Below are positions 1 to 5,565 of a stretch of DNA of 64,000 bases, one piece after another. The DNA is from Amycolatopsis sp. CA-128772 (lineage in GTDB: Bacteria; Actinomycetota; Actinomycetes; Mycobacteriales; Pseudonocardiaceae). Below the pieces are notes generated by a model. It was not told where the DNA came from. It did not search any database and was given only the letters and a program-made list of their open reading frames with translations. The stretch covers positions 21,925-85,924 of the forward strand of contig NZ_PPHG01000084.1 of NCBI RefSeq assembly GCF_002904295.1, written 5' to 3'. The translations under genes and the position numbers were made by a program. Numbering within the stretch: the stretch's first letter is position 1; each line of letters starts with the position of its first letter.

Positions 1-13
1 CGGGTTCGTCGAG

Positions 14-295
14 GTGAGCGAGCAGGCGGTGGCGGCGGTGCTGCGGTACGCGGCGGACACCGTCGACGGCGTCCGGGCGCGGCGCTGCCGGGTGCGGACC
101 GTCCCCGGCGGCGTGGAAGTCGAACTGACCCTCGCGGTCAGCCTGCGGATCGCCGCGGGCGGCGAAGCGCTGGCGAAGGTGCGGGAGCGGGTGACCGCGG
201 CGGCCGCGGCCCGGGTGGGACTCACGCTCGTGAAGCTCGACCTGGTCGTGGACGACATTTTTGCGGACGACACTGTCGGGGAGCCAGGGAAATGA
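14..295 (+). CDS. Small Asp23/Gls24-like protein
   Basis: A 93-residue cytoplasmic protein of alternating strand and helix pattern like a single Asp23 (alkaline shock protein 23) domain: a VRTVPGGVEVELTLAVSL strand segment followed by a helix (AKVRERVTAAAAARVGL) and a closing strand (VKLDLVVDDI). GTG start; the ribosome site would lie at or before the window edge, so an upstream start cannot be excluded. It overlaps the next gene by four bases (ATGA), suggesting translational coupling at the head of the Asp23/AmaP cluster. Asp23 proteins are membrane-associated envelope-stress proteins in Gram-positives; the exact role here is unknown. Family assignment rests on pattern and context. Confidence 0.7.
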   Translation: MSEQAVAAVLRYAADTVDGVRARRCRVRTVPGGVEVELTLAVSLRIAAGGEALAKVRERVTAAAAARVGLTLVKLDLVVDDIFADDTVGEPGK

Positions 296-654
296 GCGTC
301 GATTTCGTCGTCGCCGATCCGGTGATCGCCAGCGTGGCGGCGCGGGCGGCGATCACCACGCCGGGTGTCGTGCGGCTAGAACCGGGCCTGCGCGGCCTGG
401 TGACGGCGTGGACCCGGGCGGCCCGGCAGCGGTGGAAGGGCCTCGACCCGGCGCCGGCGGACGGTGTCCGGGTCCGCACCGCGGACGGCCGGGTGACCGT
501 CCACATCGACCTCGTCACCGCGGCGGCCGACCAGGCGGCCGCGGTGGGCCGGGCGGTGCAGCGCGCGGTGACGCGGTTCGTGGCCGAGCAGACCGGGCTG
601 GTCGTCGACGAGGTGTCGGTGTCCATCATGGACATCGAGCCGGAGGTTCGGTGA
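292..654 (+). CDS. Asp23/Gls24 family envelope stress response protein
   Basis: A 120-residue protein. The order is an N-terminal helix (VADPVIASVAARAAITTPGV), a variable loop, then the typical Asp23 strand-helix-strand (GRVTVHIDLVTAA, a long helix rich in A/V/R, and VVDEVSVSIMDIE). The terminal V-x-V-x-I-x-D-I pattern is the usual end of Asp23 domains. The start overlaps the previous stop (ATGA) and its own stop overlaps the next GTG start, so the three genes from position 14 to 944 should be translated as a coupled unit. No signal peptide or membrane segment. It probably works as a soluble partner of the AmaP membrane anchor encoded at 2637 (inference from family). Confidence 0.82.
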   Translation: MSVDFVVADPVIASVAARAAITTPGVVRLEPGLRGLVTAWTRAARQRWKGLDPAPADGVRVRTADGRVTVHIDLVTAAADQAAAVGRAVQRAVTRFVAEQTGLVVDEVSVSIMDIEPEVR

Positions 655-944
655 CCGCGAACGAGACCGCCGAGCGGATCGCCGGTGCCCTCGCGGAGGT
701 GGCCGGCCTTCGCCCGGCGACCTCGACGCTGTCGGTGGGCGGGGACGGCACGGCGGTGGACCTGAGCCCCGAGGTCGTCCTGATCCGCCTCATCGCGACC
801 CGGCTGCCGATCCCGCCGCTGCTGGACCGGGCGGCCGAAGCCGTGCGCCCGGTGCTCGTGGGCACGGCGTGGGAGAACGCGCGGCTGCGGTTGGTCGTCA
901 CCGACCTCGACGGGGCGGCGTTCGCGAGACCCACGTCACAGTGA
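651..944 (+). CDS. Small Asp23-like / conserved hypothetical protein
   Basis: A 97-residue protein started by a GTG that overlaps the preceding TGA (GTGA). It has an N-terminal helix (ETAERIAGALAEVAGL), a strand pair around VGGDGTAVDLSPEVVLIRLIAT, a helix (PLLDRAAEAVRPVL) and a C-terminal strand (RLRLVVTDLDG). This is the same secondary-structure order as the flanking Asp23 genes but without the diagnostic D-I/V-N-V-x-D ending, so it is either a diverged Asp23 paralogue or a lineage-specific cluster partner. Codon use is fully actinomycete-like. A leader of 78 bases separates it from the next gene. Confidence 0.65.
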   Translation: MTANETAERIAGALAEVAGLRPATSTLSVGGDGTAVDLSPEVVLIRLIATRLPIPPLLDRAAEAVRPVLVGTAWENARLRLVVTDLDGAAFARPTSQ

Positions 945-977
945 CGGTCGCCGGCCCTCCGGGTCCTTAGCTACGAA

Positions 978-1017
978 CAAGGCGAAAAGCCTTGCTCCAC
1001 AAGGACATCCAAGGAGG
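978..1017 (+). promoter_or_regulatory. Leader with mutually exclusive hairpins over the ribosome site
   Basis: CAAGG occurs at 978-982, 1000-1004 and 1010-1014, the last being part of the Shine-Dalgarno AAGGAGG (1011-1017). A single CCTTG lies at 990-994. It can pair with the first copy (CAAGGC-GAAAA-GCCTTG, 978-994), the second (loop CTCCA) or the ribosome site itself. Only one pairing can form at a time, so the layout could regulate translation of the asp23 gene at 1023. Seen in sequence; function is inference. Confidence 0.4.
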
Positions 1018-1022
1018 AAGCC

Positions 1023-1448
1023 ATGACCGTGACGGCCGAGAAGCAGGAAAGCACGCTCGTCACCAAGCAGGGCACCACGACGATCGCCGACACCGTGGTG
1101 CAGAAGATCGCCGGGCTCGCCGCGCGCGAAGTCCGTGGCGTGCACGACCTCGGCGGCGGAACGGCACGGGCGCTGAGCGCGATCCGCGACCGCATCCCCG
1201 GCGCGTCCGCCAGTGTCGGCCAGGGCGTGTCGGTTGAGGTCGGCGAGAAGCAGGCCGCGGTGGACCTGCAGGTGCTCGTCGAGTACGGCGTCGCCATCGC
1301 GGAGCTCGCGCGATCGGTGCGGCGCAACGTGATCACGGCGATCGAGCAGATGACCGGGCTGCAGGTCGTCGAGGTGAACATCAACGTCACCGACGTCCAC
1401 ATCCCGGGCGACGACGAGGAAACCACCGTCTCGGACCGGGTGCAGTGA
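1023..1448 (+). CDS. Asp23/Gls24 family envelope stress response protein (main copy)
   Basis: A 141-residue protein and the most canonical Asp23 member here. It has a charged N-terminal tail, the T-T-I-A-D-x-V-V-Q-K-I-A-G-L-A-A-R-E-V segment (about residues 19-37), a glycine-rich loop, the strand VSVEVGEKQAAVDLQVLVEYG (about 71-91), a long helix and the closing VVEVNINVTDVHI. The acidic tail DDEE follows. The ATG has a strong AAGGAGG ribosome site at 1011-1017 inside a potentially structured leader. It heads a tight run with the DUF2273, Asp23, DUF6286 and AmaP genes. Asp23 proteins coat the membrane through AmaP and respond to envelope stress in firmicutes; the actinobacterial role is less studied. 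Confidence 0.93.
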   Translation: MTVTAEKQESTLVTKQGTTTIADTVVQKIAGLAAREVRGVHDLGGGTARALSAIRDRIPGASASVGQGVSVEVGEKQAAVDLQVLVEYGVAIAELARSVRRNVITAIEQMTGLQVVEVNINVTDVHIPGDDEETTVSDRVQ

Positions 1449-1449
1449 C

Positions 1450-1632
1450 ATGAGCGGGACACTGATCGGGCTGGTTTTCGGGCTGGCACTGGGTTTCGCG
1501 GTGGCTTTCGGCGGGTTCGGCGCCTTCGTCGCGGTGCTGGTGCTCGGCGGGCTCGGCCTGCTGGCCGGCCGCTGGGCCGACGGCAAGCTGGACGTGGCCG
1601 CCCTCGTGGGCGCGGCCCGCGATCGGAGGTAG
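1450..1632 (+). CDS. DUF2273-like small membrane protein
   Basis: A 60-residue protein almost wholly made of two hydrophobic, glycine-rich segments (about residues 4-22 and 24-42) followed by a positively charged tail ending ARDRR. This size and composition match the DUF2273 proteins that accompany asp23/amaP genes in firmicutes and actinomycetes. It starts one base after the stop of the Asp23 gene, so it is certainly co-translated. The role is unknown; a membrane scaffold for Asp23 proteins is a reasonable inference. Confidence 0.8.
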   Translation: MSGTLIGLVFGLALGFAVAFGGFGAFVAVLVLGGLGLLAGRWADGKLDVAALVGAARDRR

Positions 1633-1634
1633 CG

Positions 1635-1910
1635 GTGGACCGCGGAGTGACGACGGTGGCCCCGCGAGCGGTCCGGCGCATCGCCGCCCGTGCCGCCCGC
1701 GAGGTCGACGGCATCGACGGCGACGTGACGGCGGAGGCCACAGTGGACGGATTGGTGACCACTTTGGACATCTCGTTGCCGGTCGCGTACCCGGCCCCGA
1801 TCGCGGCGACGGCCGAGCGGGTCCGGACCCACCTGCGCGAGCGGGCGGCGGACCTGACCGGGCTCCGCGTGGAGCGCGTGGACATCACGGTCGTGGGGGG
1901 TGCCCGGTGA
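1635..1910 (+). CDS. Asp23/Gls24 family protein (short)
   Basis: A 91-residue Asp23-like protein with GTG start. The N-terminal segment VAPRAVRRIAARAAREVDGIDG corresponds to the first helix of the family, followed by a strand (TVDGLVTTLDISLPVAY), the central helix (APIAATAERVRTHLRERAADL) and the end strand VERVDITVV. It lacks the long acidic tail of the 1023 copy. It sits two bases after the DUF2273 stop and overlaps the next start by four bases (GTGA). It probably forms mixed assemblies with the other Asp23 paralogues (inference). Confidence 0.85.
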   Translation: MDRGVTTVAPRAVRRIAARAAREVDGIDGDVTAEATVDGLVTTLDISLPVAYPAPIAATAERVRTHLRERAADLTGLRVERVDITVVGGAR

Positions 1911-2434
1911 GGCGCCCGAGGCGGAGCGTGCCGGCGGTGTTGACGGCGCTGGTGCTGCTGGCGGCCTGCGCGCTGGTGACGACGGCGCTGGTGCAGCGGC
2001 TGCTCGGCGAGCGACCGGTGCTGTCGTACGACGCGGTCGCGGCCCGGGTGCACGACACCTCCTGGAACGAACTGCCCGTGCTCGTCGGGGGCGGGGCAGC
2101 GGTTCTGGCGGGGTGCACCCTCTTGGCGGCGGCCCTGTTCCGCGGGCGGCCGGCGGTGCTGGCGTTGACACGGGAACCGGCGGAAATCAACGCGGGCACG
2201 CCCCGCCACGGGTTGGAGAGGTCCCTACGCGCGGCGGCGGCTTCGGTCGACGGGGTGGCGGGGGCCAAGGTGCGGTCGGGGCGCCGGAGGATCCGGGTGA
2301 AGGTCCGGACCAACAGGACGAACCGGAGCGGGTTGGCGGCCGCGGTTCGGGCGACGGTGCAGGAGAGGCTGGACCGGGTGGGGTTGGCGGAGGTACCGGA
2401 GGTGCGGGTGCGGGTACGAGGAGGTCGGCGGTGA
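1907..2434 (+). CDS. DUF6286-type membrane protein of the Asp23 cluster
   Basis: A 175-residue protein with two predicted membrane segments: residues about 9-30 (VPAVLTALVLLAACALVTTAL) and about 62-84 (VLVGGGAAVLAGCTLLAAALF). A cytoplasmic basic domain follows (about 90-175) with the helix LERSLRAAAASVDGV and strands RRRIRVKV and VRVRVRGG. The layout of two N-terminal helices plus a C-terminal Asp23-like alpha/beta domain matches DUF6286 proteins, which occur beside amaP in actinomycetes. The start overlaps the previous stop. About 200 non-coding bases, including a direct repeat, separate it from the amaP gene. Confidence 0.8.
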   Translation: MRRPRRSVPAVLTALVLLAACALVTTALVQRLLGERPVLSYDAVAARVHDTSWNELPVLVGGGAAVLAGCTLLAAALFRGRPAVLALTREPAEINAGTPRHGLERSLRAAAASVDGVAGAKVRSGRRRIRVKVRTNRTNRSGLAAAVRATVQERLDRVGLAEVPEVRVRVRGGRR

Positions 2435-2460
2435 ACGAGGTAGAGGCAGGCAGCGCTCGG

Positions 2461-2569
2461 CTCGGGGCGATGCGAACGGGTGGGGTCGAGTCGGTCGAGC
2501 GGGTGCCGATGGAAAGCGGCCCGGGGGTGGTTTGCCGCACTCGCCTCGAGGCGATGCGAACGGGCGGGG
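2461..2569. repeat. Direct repeat between the DUF6286 and amaP genes
   Basis: The 25-mer at 2461-2485 recurs at 2545-2569 with two mismatches; both contain CGATGCGAACGGG. Similarity extends several bases upstream of each copy (GCNGCNCTCG). Neither lies in a supported reading frame. The copies are 84 bases apart start to start, in the only large gap of an otherwise tightly packed operon, so they could be regulatory or remnants of a small dispersed repeat. Confidence 0.6.
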
Positions 2570-2636
2570 CGTCTACGGCGCCCACCCGCTCGCCGAGCCG
2601 GGCCGAGGCGTTCGAACCCCACCCGGGAGGCCCGCG

Positions 2637-3185
2637 ATGAACCGGCCGGCCGCCCTGAACCGCTCCCTCCTCGCCCTGATCGGCCTGATCCTCCTCGCCG
2701 CCGGCGGGTTCGCCGTGGCCACCAACCTCGGGAAACTCCGCCTCTTCGACCCGTCCACCCCCCTCGTCCCCGGCACCGCACCGCCGCCCACCTGGGTCTT
2801 CTACCTCGCCATCGCGACCGCCGTCATCCTCGGCCTCCTCTGCCTGCGCTGGCTGGCCGCCCAGGCGTTCCGGCGGCCGAAACCCACCACCTGGCGGACC
2901 AGCGGCGACGCCGGCGTCACCCTCCTGAACTCCGCGACCGCCGCCGCGCCCGTGGCGGCTGATGTCGAGACCTATCCCGGCGTCCACACCGCGTCGGCCT
3001 GGCTGTCGGGGTCGCGTGACACCCCCGCCCTGACCCTCGTCGTCACCACCAGTCAGCCCGACGGGCTCCGGCGCCGGATCGCCGAGCACGCCCTGCCGCG
3101 GCTGCGGCAGGCCCTGGAAGTCGATGACCTCCCGGTGCGGCTGGAAATTCGGCTGACCGCGAAATCCGGGGTACGGGTGCGCTGA
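2637..3185 (+). CDS. amaP: Alkaline shock response membrane anchor protein AmaP
   Basis: A 182-residue protein with two membrane helices at about residues 9-30 (LLALIGLILLAAGGFAVATNLG) and 50-72 (TWVFYLAIATAVILGLLCL). A soluble Asp23-like domain fills the C-terminus, with strands around VTLLNSATAAAPVAADVETY and ALTLVVTTSQ, a basic helix, and the end strand VRLEIRLTAKSGVRVR. This is the AmaP architecture. The chosen ATG has a GGGAGG ribosome site about seven bases upstream; a longer frame upstream has no such site. In staphylococci AmaP tethers Asp23 to the membrane; the surrounding Asp23 genes make the same role likely here. Confidence 0.88.
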   Translation: MNRPAALNRSLLALIGLILLAAGGFAVATNLGKLRLFDPSTPLVPGTAPPPTWVFYLAIATAVILGLLCLRWLAAQAFRRPKPTTWRTSGDAGVTLLNSATAAAPVAADVETYPGVHTASAWLSGSRDTPALTLVVTTSQPDGLRRRIAEHALPRLRQALEVDDLPVRLEIRLTAKSGVRVR

Positions 3186-3206
3186 CCAGGGCGTACCGTC
3201 GGGGGC

Positions 3207-3362
3207 ATGGAGGAGCCGCCCCCGCCCGAACCGTACGACCCGAACCGGAAGAAACCGGACGGTGCGCCCGATCAGTACCCCCACGAGGAACCAACGCAGT
3301 ACCCCGCGAAACGGCCGCCGGAATTCCCACCGGGCGTAACGCCTCCGTCACCGCCGAGGTGA
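3207..3362 (+). CDS. Possible proline-rich microprotein
   Basis: A 51-residue reading frame, MEEPPPPEPYDPNRKK onward, with about 35 percent proline plus charged residues and three tyrosines, ending FPPGVTPPSPPR. It is hydrophilic, low-complexity and without membrane segment. The codons use G or C in most third positions, which supports coding. The ATG follows GTCGGGGGC, a poor ribosome site. It begins 21 bases after amaP and may be the last gene of that cluster. Short proline-rich frames of this kind are annotated in several actinomycetes without function; coding is plausible but not proven. Confidence 0.4.
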   Translation: MEEPPPPEPYDPNRKKPDGAPDQYPHEEPTQYPAKRPPEFPPGVTPPSPPR

Positions 3363-3472
3363 ACGAGTTGCTCCGCAGGGTTGAACATCACGTTCCTGGG
3401 CATTCAATAGGGGCGGACGAACCCCGCTGGCGGAGTAAAGTCGCTGGTCGGGGGATCGGTGGAGGGGGTGCG

Positions 3473-3862
3473 ATGGCGAAGTTCCTGGCCGACGTGACCG
3501 TCGTGGTGCACATTCTGGCCCTGGTGCTCATCGGGCTGGGGGGCTTTGTCGCCTGGCGCTGGCCGAAGCTGATCTTCATCCACATGTTCGCCGCGGCGTG
3601 GGGCGTGCTGGTCAACGTGACGCCCGTGCCGTGCCCGCTTACCGCGCTGGAGAACTTCTTCCGCCACCAGCAGGGCCTCGGTGACCTGCCCGGCGGGTTC
3701 AACTCCTACTACCTCTACGGCACGGTCTTCCCGCAGTCCTGGCTGCCGACCATCGGGATCATCGCGATCGTGCTGGTCGCGTACTCCTACGTCGGCGTCT
3801 ACCACCGCTGGCGCCACCGCCACGACGAGGAAACCCACGTGCGTCCGGTCCACCTGGGCTAG
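3473..3862 (+). CDS. DUF2784 family membrane protein
   Basis: A 129-residue membrane protein with three clear hydrophobic segments: about residues 7-28 (VTVVVHILALVLIGLGGFVAW), 32-50 (KLIFIHMFAAAWGVLVNVT) and 95-115 (IGIIAIVLVAYSYVGVYHRW), plus the conserved CPLTALENFFR element of DUF2784. The family is about 125 residues long, which fits a start at the ATG preceded by GGAGGGGG; the frame upstream has no family similarity. It ends 14 bases before the RNA methylase gene. Function of DUF2784 is unknown. Confidence 0.9.
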   Translation: MAKFLADVTVVVHILALVLIGLGGFVAWRWPKLIFIHMFAAAWGVLVNVTPVPCPLTALENFFRHQQGLGDLPGGFNSYYLYGTVFPQSWLPTIGIIAIVLVAYSYVGVYHRWRHRHDEETHVRPVHLG

Positions 3863-3876
3863 GCGACAATCGCCGG

Positions 3877-4527
3877 GTGAACACCGTGCCCGGGCCCACC
3901 GAGTGGGTCAGCCATGAAGAGGTCGGCGTCGGCCCGTGGCCGGGTGAGTGGCCCGCCGACGAGCGCTACGACCCCGAGCTGCTGCGGGACGGCGACCGCC
4001 GCAACGTCGTCGACGCCTACCGCTACTGGCGCCGCGAGGCCATCGTGTCCGATGTGGACAGCCGGCGGCACCCGTTCCACGTCGCCATCGAGAACTTCCA
4101 GCACGACCACAACATCGGCACCGTGGTCCGGACGGCCAACGCGTTCGCCGCGGCCGAGGTGCACATCGTCGGCCGACGGCGCTGGAACCGGCGTGGCGCC
4201 ATGGTCACCGACCGCTACCAGCACCTGCGCCACCACGACGACGTCGACGGGCTGGTCGCCTTCGCGGCCGAACAGGGTCTGGCCGTCGTCGCCGTGGACA
4301 ACACGCCCGGGTCGCAGCCGGTCGAGACGGCCGAGATCCCGCGCGAGTGCGTGCTGCTGTTCGGGCAGGAAGGGCCCGGGCTTTCCGCGGGGGCACAGGA
4401 AGCCGCGTCGCTGGTGGTCTCGATCGCGCAGTTCGGCACGACCCGCTCGATCAACGCCGGGGTCGCGGCCGGGATCGTCATGCACGCCTGGATCCGGCAG
4501 CACGCCGACCTCGGCCGCGCCTGGTGA
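3877..4527 (+). CDS. TrmH/SpoU family RNA methyltransferase
   Basis: A 216-residue SPOUT-superfamily enzyme that transfers a methyl group from S-adenosylmethionine to the 2'-O-ribose of tRNA or rRNA. All three knot motifs are visible: N-I-G-T-V-V-R-T-A-N-A-F (about residues 85-96), LLFGQEGPGLS (about 159-169) and the SINAGVAAGIVMHAW segment (about 184-198). The N-terminal 60 residues are an acidic extension. GTG start closely follows the DUF2784 gene. The target nucleotide cannot be told from sequence. Its stop lies one base from the opposing GH5 stop, so the genes are convergent with no terminator between them. Confidence 0.93.
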   Translation: MNTVPGPTEWVSHEEVGVGPWPGEWPADERYDPELLRDGDRRNVVDAYRYWRREAIVSDVDSRRHPFHVAIENFQHDHNIGTVVRTANAFAAAEVHIVGRRRWNRRGAMVTDRYQHLRHHDDVDGLVAFAAEQGLAVVAVDNTPGSQPVETAEIPRECVLLFGQEGPGLSAGAQEAASLVVSIAQFGTTRSINAGVAAGIVMHAWIRQHADLGRAW

Positions 4528-4528
4528 C

Positions 4529-5497
4529 CTACAGGCCCCAGCCCCAGCGCAGCTGCGCCACGCCCGTCGCGTTGTTCGTCTCCAGGCCGCTGCCGCTCTG
4601 CCGCGTGATCGAGTACGTGTCGCCCGAGCGCAGGCCCGGCCAGTAGACGACGCCCAGCTGCCGCGACCGCGCCAAGTCCGTCGTGGCGGCGAAGTACGCG
4701 GTGAAGTTGTTGCCGTCCTGGTGCCCGGCCGAGTAGTTCAGGCCGGTCGTCATCGGGGCGCCGGCCTCGTCGATGACCGTGCGGCCGGAGTACGACCCGA
4801 GCCGGTTGCTGAGGTTCGTCGTCCACGCCGAGCGGGTCGTGTCCGAGGCCCAGAAGCCGTAGAAGTGCAGGGACAGCAGCGTGCCGTCCAACGCGCTCGC
4901 CGCGCCGACACCCGTCACGTTGTCGTTGTAGCCGGTGCCGCTGATCAGCACCCGGCCGCGCGGGACGTCCGAGTGCCGGGCCAGCCACGTCGAGCAGAGC
5001 GACACCCAGGCGTTCAGGCTGTAGCCGAACGGCTCGTTCATCGGTTCGAAGTAGACACTGCCGTTGCCGCCGTAGTCGGCGGTTACCTTGTCCCACATGG
5101 TGTTCCACGCGGACACGTCGTCGACGAACCCGTCCTTGTTCGCTTCCCAGTACCCGAAGATGACCTTCATGCCGTGCGCCAGCGCCGAGTCGGCCGCGCC
5201 CTTGTACCGGCCCCACCAGTCCGAGTTGACGCTCTGCGGGTTGATCGGCAGCCGCACGGTGTTCGCGCCCAGCTTCTGCTGGAAGCCGCCGATGATGCCG
5301 TCGGCCTTGCTGCGGACGCTCGCGTAGCTGTCTCCCGAGGTGAGGCCGGTCGGGATCACCCACCCGTCCACGTAGTTGTCGCGGGCGTCGGCCCAGTTGA
5401 CGCCGCGGAAGGCGGTGGTGGCCGCCGAGGCGCTCTGCGGGACGGTGACCAGGGGAACGAGCAGAAGAGCGAGGAGGCAGTGCCGAAGGCGAGCCAT
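4529..5497 (-). CDS. Secreted glycoside hydrolase family 5 (cellulase-type)
   Basis: A 322-residue exported beta-glycosidase. A Sec signal peptide (MARLRHCLLALLLVPLVTVPQSASA, residues 1-25) precedes a TIM-barrel domain beginning FRGVNWADARDNY. Catalytic acid/base Glu is in FEPMNEPFGY (NEP motif) and the likely nucleophile Glu in VIDEAGAP; the LHFYG strand carries the conserved His and Tyr. This fits GH5, acting on cellulose, mannan or related beta-glucan outside the cell. The ATG was chosen because the signal peptide begins there. The frame happens to be open upstream into the frameshifted molybdenum enzyme, which gives an artificial 1175-residue fusion. A near-palindrome at 5508-5523 may be its operator. 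Confidence 0.92.
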   Translation of the reverse strand: MARLRHCLLALLLVPLVTVPQSASAATTAFRGVNWADARDNYVDGWVIPTGLTSGDSYASVRSKADGIIGGFQQKLGANTVRLPINPQSVNSDWWGRYKGAADSALAHGMKVIFGYWEANKDGFVDDVSAWNTMWDKVTADYGGNGSVYFEPMNEPFGYSLNAWVSLCSTWLARHSDVPRGRVLISGTGYNDNVTGVGAASALDGTLLSLHFYGFWASDTTRSAWTTNLSNRLGSYSGRTVIDEAGAPMTTGLNYSAGHQDGNNFTAYFAATTDLARSRQLGVVYWPGLRSGDTYSITRQSGSGLETNNATGVAQLRWGWGL

Positions 5498-5507
5498 GCG
5501 AACTCCG

Positions 5508-5523
5508 ATGTTCACGTAAACAT
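5508..5523. promoter_or_regulatory. Near-palindrome upstream of the GH5 gene
   Basis: ATGTTCACGTAAACAT, 16 bases centred on ACGT with one mismatched pair, lies 11-26 bases upstream of the GH5 start. LacI-family sites have a comparable size and central CG, so it may be a sugar-responsive operator. Inference only. Confidence 0.35.
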
Positions 5524-5565
5524 GCCGGGTCGAGAATCCCCGACGGCTCGCGGCGGCGTCAAGGG

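Noticed and set aside
936..2209. Long minus-strand open frames opposite the Asp23 cluster
   Set aside because: Arg/Pro/His-rich low-complexity products typical of antisense shadows in high-GC DNA; the plus-strand genes have family motifs and ribosome sites.
2605..2640. tRNA gene suggested by GTTCGAACCCC near 2610
   Set aside because: No acceptor stem or anticodon arm can be built around it; it is upstream of amaP.
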